A stretch of DNA of 8,584 nucleotides, from assembly GCA_005883855.1 (NCBI GenBank), contig VBAU01000047.1, positions 1 through 8,584 of the forward strand. The letters are read 5' to 3'. The DNA comes from Bacteroidota bacterium (GTDB taxonomy: Bacteria; Bacteroidota; Bacteroidia; Chitinophagales; Chitinophagaceae). Made by a program: the position numbers and the translations under genes. Of this stretch, positions 6,198 to 8,584 are shown piece by piece; within the stretch, counting starts at the first letter, position 1, and every line of letters begins with the position of its first letter. The notes under the pieces were generated by a model. It saw only the letters and a program-made list of their open reading frames with translations, had not been told where the DNA came from and did no database searches.

Positions 6198-7310
6198 CTA
6201 CATCTTTATCCACTTAACACAAACCGGGTTTCCCACCTTAATTCTCTTTCCTGTATCTAACAACAAACCTGTTTTCTTATCTACTTTAAAAACCACGATC
6301 TCGTCACTATTTTGGTTCGCTGCCAACAAAAAATTTCCGGATGGATCAAAATTGAAGTTGCGTGGAGTTTTACCGAGAGTAGATTGATGACCGAGCGGCG
6401 TCAGCCATCCTGTCTTTTCATTGATCTTAAAAATCGCAATGGTGTTTGATTCACCGCGATTCGAAGCATACAGGAATTTGCCATCAGGAGACACATGGAT
6501 GTCAGCGCTGCCAATTGAACCCATATAATCTACAGGAAGTGCCGACACATTTTGTATCAACTCGAATTCACCCTTCACGGATCGGTAGGCGGAAACAGTT
6601 CCCGTTAATTCCTCAATCAGGTACGCAAATTTATTATTGGGATGAAATGTAAAATGTCTCGGCCCTGCACCAGCTTCAGTCATAATGGATCCGCTCTCGG
6701 TCAAGTCACCCGATCTTGGGTTGAATGAATAGATCATCACTTTATCTATACCGAGGTCAGGAGCGTACAAAAATTTATTGTCCGCTGAAAAAATAGCACA
6801 ATGAACATGTGGACTGGTTTGTCGTTCGGTATTTACACTATATCCGTTGTGTTGGATAACTGACGAGGCGCTGTCAAGACCTCCACTTTTATTAATTGGC
6901 AAAACAGAAAGAGTGCCGCTTGTGTAATTGGCCGTAGCTAACCACTTGTTTGTTTTATCAACAGACACGTAACAGGGATCATCGCCTGCAGAGGGCTGTT
7001 GGTTAATAAATGACAGCCTTCCATCCGCTTTGTTAAATGCAAAGGCCGACACTTGCCCTCCACTGCCATTCTTTGCATTTTCATTCGCCGCATAAACAAA
7101 TTTTTCATCTGGTGAAATGGCTAAGTAAGAAGGATTGGAAGTTTTGATCATGCTCACCGGGTCAAAGTCTCCGGTTTTGCTATCGAAGTGATAAACATAG
7201 ATGCCTTCACTTTTTCCAGTTGTATAGGTCCCGATTAATAAGTAGTTTTTTTGAGCATTAGTAAACAGGAATGCTGCTAGCAGTAATAAAAGCAGAATAT
7301 TTTTTCTCAT
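6198..7310 (-). CDS. Secreted lactonase family protein (6-phosphogluconolactonase-like seven-bladed beta-propeller)
   Basis: The predicted protein has 370 residues in the lactonase family (PF10282 type), related to the E. coli Pgl propeller that opens sugar lactones. A signal peptide covers about residues 1-19 (MRKN then LLLLLLAAFLFTNA), so the protein is probably periplasmic or surface-located and unlikely to serve the cytoplasmic pentose phosphate pathway. The mature part begins LLIGTYTTGKSEGIYVY, the usual first strand of the family. Blade repeats recur: SYLAISPDEKFVYAANE, CYVSVDKTNKWLATANY, HCAIFSADNKFLYAPD, RHFTFHPNNKFAYLIEE, DIHVSPDGKFLYASNRG, RNFNFDPSGNFLLAANQ. It ends PVCVKWIKM with TAG, a normal family end. 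It lies 58 bp downstream of the CE15-like gene on the same strand and may be co-transcribed with it. The ATG start is set by the signal peptide. Substrate is unknown; a sugar or uronic-acid lactone is inference. Confidence 0.9.
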   Translation of the reverse strand: MRKNILLLLLLAAFLFTNAQKNYLLIGTYTTGKSEGIYVYHFDSKTGDFDPVSMIKTSNPSYLAISPDEKFVYAANENAKNGSGGQVSAFAFNKADGRLSFINQQPSAGDDPCYVSVDKTNKWLATANYTSGTLSVLPINKSGGLDSASSVIQHNGYSVNTERQTSPHVHCAIFSADNKFLYAPDLGIDKVMIYSFNPRSGDLTESGSIMTEAGAGPRHFTFHPNNKFAYLIEELTGTVSAYRSVKGEFELIQNVSALPVDYMGSIGSADIHVSPDGKFLYASNRGESNTIAIFKINEKTGWLTPLGHQSTLGKTPRNFNFDPSGNFLLAANQNSDEIVVFKVDKKTGLLLDTGKRIKVGNPVCVKWIKM

Positions 7311-7326
7311 ACCCGAATATAGGTTA

Positions 7327-7380
7327 ATTAGTGTTCATTGGTGCTCATTAGCGCAGCATTGGCATTCATTAGCGTGAATC
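7327..7380. repeat. Degenerate tandem ATTRGYG repeats between the CE15-like and lactonase genes
   Basis: Five adjacent units of 10-11 bases on the plus strand start with ATTAG or ATTGG: ATTAGTGTTC (7327), ATTGGTGCTC (7337), ATTAGCGCAGC (7347), ATTGGCATTC (7358) and ATTAGCGTGAATC (7368). The last unit overlaps the TAA stop of the CE15-like gene. The period is close to one DNA turn. The array occupies nearly all of the 58-bp spacer. Confidence 0.55.
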
Positions 7381-8584
7381 AAAATATCGCGATGCAAATT
7401 CAATGAACACTGGCCAGTTCGGCCCAGTTGTGTGCCCACCACTGTGTTGTCGAAAAGCAATGTCACCTTCAGTAAGCGGGGTTTCTATTGGGGGCATTTC
7501 CGTTGTGCCAAGATCCTTTTTTCCTAAAAGCTTATAAACAGGTCCCGCATAAGCACCCCCCAGGAACATGCCCTTTGCATCCACCCATCTTCCTTCCACC
7601 ATTGGTGAACCCGAACTAATGAACACCGGCCGAGGTGCACACAACGCAACCAATTCATGTGCATCCACAGGCAAATCATTCGGCGTGAGCGGGCCTGCAT
7701 ATTTGATAAAGTTTCCAGCGAACCAATGGTATTCACCTGATGATGCAAGATTTTCAACCTGCTCGCCGAAAACACGCCGAAGAATTTTTGTGCCGCCTGC
7801 CCCTGACGAACCAACAAACGCAATTGCAAAGCGCGGATCATAAGCCATAGTGACAATAGTAGCCTTGCCGAACCTGGACAGACCCTCGATGGCTATATGT
7901 TTCGCGTCAACTGATTTGTCTGTTTCAAAATAATCTAATGCACGACTCGCGCCCCATGCCCAGGCTCGCAATGTTCCCCAGTCATCTGGTTTACGCGGTT
8001 GCCCTTTATTTGTCAAACCGATAATGCCTTGAGTTAATCCGGCACCATTGTCGGCCTGGAAACTTGTTGGAATTAAAATGGCGTAGCCCCAACCTTTCGC
8101 AAGCAGTTGCTGCTGCCATGTTGGAGCAGGATTTCTGGACGTGTCACGAGGTGGCGCGAACCCCGGAGGAAATATGAATCCAAATTCCATGATTACGGGA
8201 ACAGGTCCTTTTGCGTTTGCTGGAGTTGACAATGTGAGATCAATGTTTACAGAGATCGCCGGGCAAGATAAATTGTCGACGTGACCGATTAATTTTTTCG
8301 TATGCACGGGAAAGTTGCCATTCACTTCCATCGTGTCTTTAACAACTTCCCATATCACTTTCGGTGTATTCTTTGGGACGCGACCATAGACTTCCCGATC
8401 AAAATCCTCAACTATTTCTGGACGTCGCTTATTCCACCATGTTTTTGCATCCGTAACTTTTTTTCCATTCTTCAGCGTGAGTGGATCCGGCAGAGTGGTG
8501 TAGGGTGAAGCTTTCGACTCATCAATGTTGGCTGCGTTGGGCGCCTGTGGATTTCCTGACGGACCGGGACGCGTGGAAGTAATG
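7369..8584 (-). CDS. CE15-family glucuronoyl esterase-like hydrolase, 5' end beyond window
   Basis: This is an alpha/beta-hydrolase resembling carbohydrate esterase family 15, whose characterised members cut the ester between 4-O-methyl-glucuronate of xylan and lignin alcohols; many are annotated acetylxylan esterases. The frame stays open to the window edge, so the GTG at 8358 is internal. The upstream stretch reads ANIDESKASPYTTLPDPLTL, then KTWWNKRRPEIVEDFDREVYGRVP, typical of the family N-terminus. The nucleophile motif GLSRFGK (family G-x-S-R-x-G-K) has its Ser codon at 7876-7878. The catalytic His is likely in SGGHTTGPNW (codon 7432-7434). After strand 6 it reads GSSGAGG, with Ser where fungal enzymes have the catalytic Glu; an acid in VEGRWVDAKG may substitute, as reported for some bacterial members. 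The visible part is 405 residues. A signal peptide is expected but not visible. The adjacent secreted lactonase gene downstream fits a carbohydrate role (inference). Confidence 0.88.
   Translation of the reverse strand, partial: ITSTRPGPSGNPQAPNAANIDESKASPYTTLPDPLTLKNGKKVTDAKTWWNKRRPEIVEDFDREVYGRVPKNTPKVIWEVVKDTMEVNGNFPVHTKKLIGHVDNLSCPAISVNIDLTLSTPANAKGPVPVIMEFGFIFPPGFAPPRDTSRNPAPTWQQQLLAKGWGYAILIPTSFQADNGAGLTQGIIGLTNKGQPRKPDDWGTLRAWAWGASRALDYFETDKSVDAKHIAIEGLSRFGKATIVTMAYDPRFAIAFVGSSGAGGTKILRRVFGEQVENLASSGEYHWFAGNFIKYAGPLTPNDLPVDAHELVALCAPRPVFISSGSPMVEGRWVDAKGMFLGGAYAGPVYKLLGKKDLGTTEMPPIETPLTEGDIAFRQHSGGHTTGPNWPVFIEFASRYFDSR

Noticed and set aside
7568..7843. Plus-strand ORF opposite the CE15-like gene
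   Set aside because: It is an antisense shadow of a conserved coding region with no recognisable features of its own.

Overview
The window looks like a chromosomal segment of a Bacteroidota bacterium, probably of the Cytophagales/Chitinophagales type. This rests on the protein families present (a DUF5686/carboxypeptidase-regulatory-like outer-membrane protein, a secreted lactonase-family propeller, a CE15-type esterase), start codons in A/T-rich leaders without Shine-Dalgarno sequences, and promoter-like TTG / TAnnTTTG pairs. No phage, transposase, CRISPR or RNA genes were seen.

Layout, left to right. Bases 1-1739 (+) hold the 3' part of a penicillin-acylase-family Ntn-hydrolase, including the self-cleavage Gly-Ser site and the whole beta chain; its start lies before the window. 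A 296-bp gap follows with a hairpin directly after the stop and a larger imperfect palindrome of dispersed-repeat type. Bases 2036-2380 (+) encode a small four-helix membrane protein of unknown role. Bases 2435-4906 (+) encode an 823-residue outer-membrane protein with an N-terminal carboxypeptidase-regulatory-like domain and a DUF5686 body. A 174-bp gap with a two-stem inverted repeat and a good promoter candidate leads to trhO (5081-6112, +), which encodes the tRNA U34 hydroxylase. Convergent to it, on the minus strand, are a secreted lactonase-family beta-propeller protein (6198-7310) and, upstream of that, a CE15 glucuronoyl-esterase-like protein (7369 to beyond 8584). The two minus-strand genes are 58 bp apart, and that gap holds a row of degenerate 10-11-bp repeats.

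The most notable observation is that trhO is a full-length, well-conserved gene interrupted by one in-frame TAG codon (5180-5182) at codon 34. The reading frame and protein similarity continue perfectly on both sides. It is a fresh nonsense mutation, a base-call error, or, less likely, a read-through site. TAG is the ordinary stop of the lactonase gene in the same window, which argues against genetic-code reassignment.

Functionally the genes are mixed: envelope proteins on the left, tRNA modification in the middle, and a likely exported pair on the right that could act on plant-type uronic-acid esters and sugar lactones. No clearly novel multi-gene system is evident; the oddities are the broken trhO and the intergenic repeat elements.
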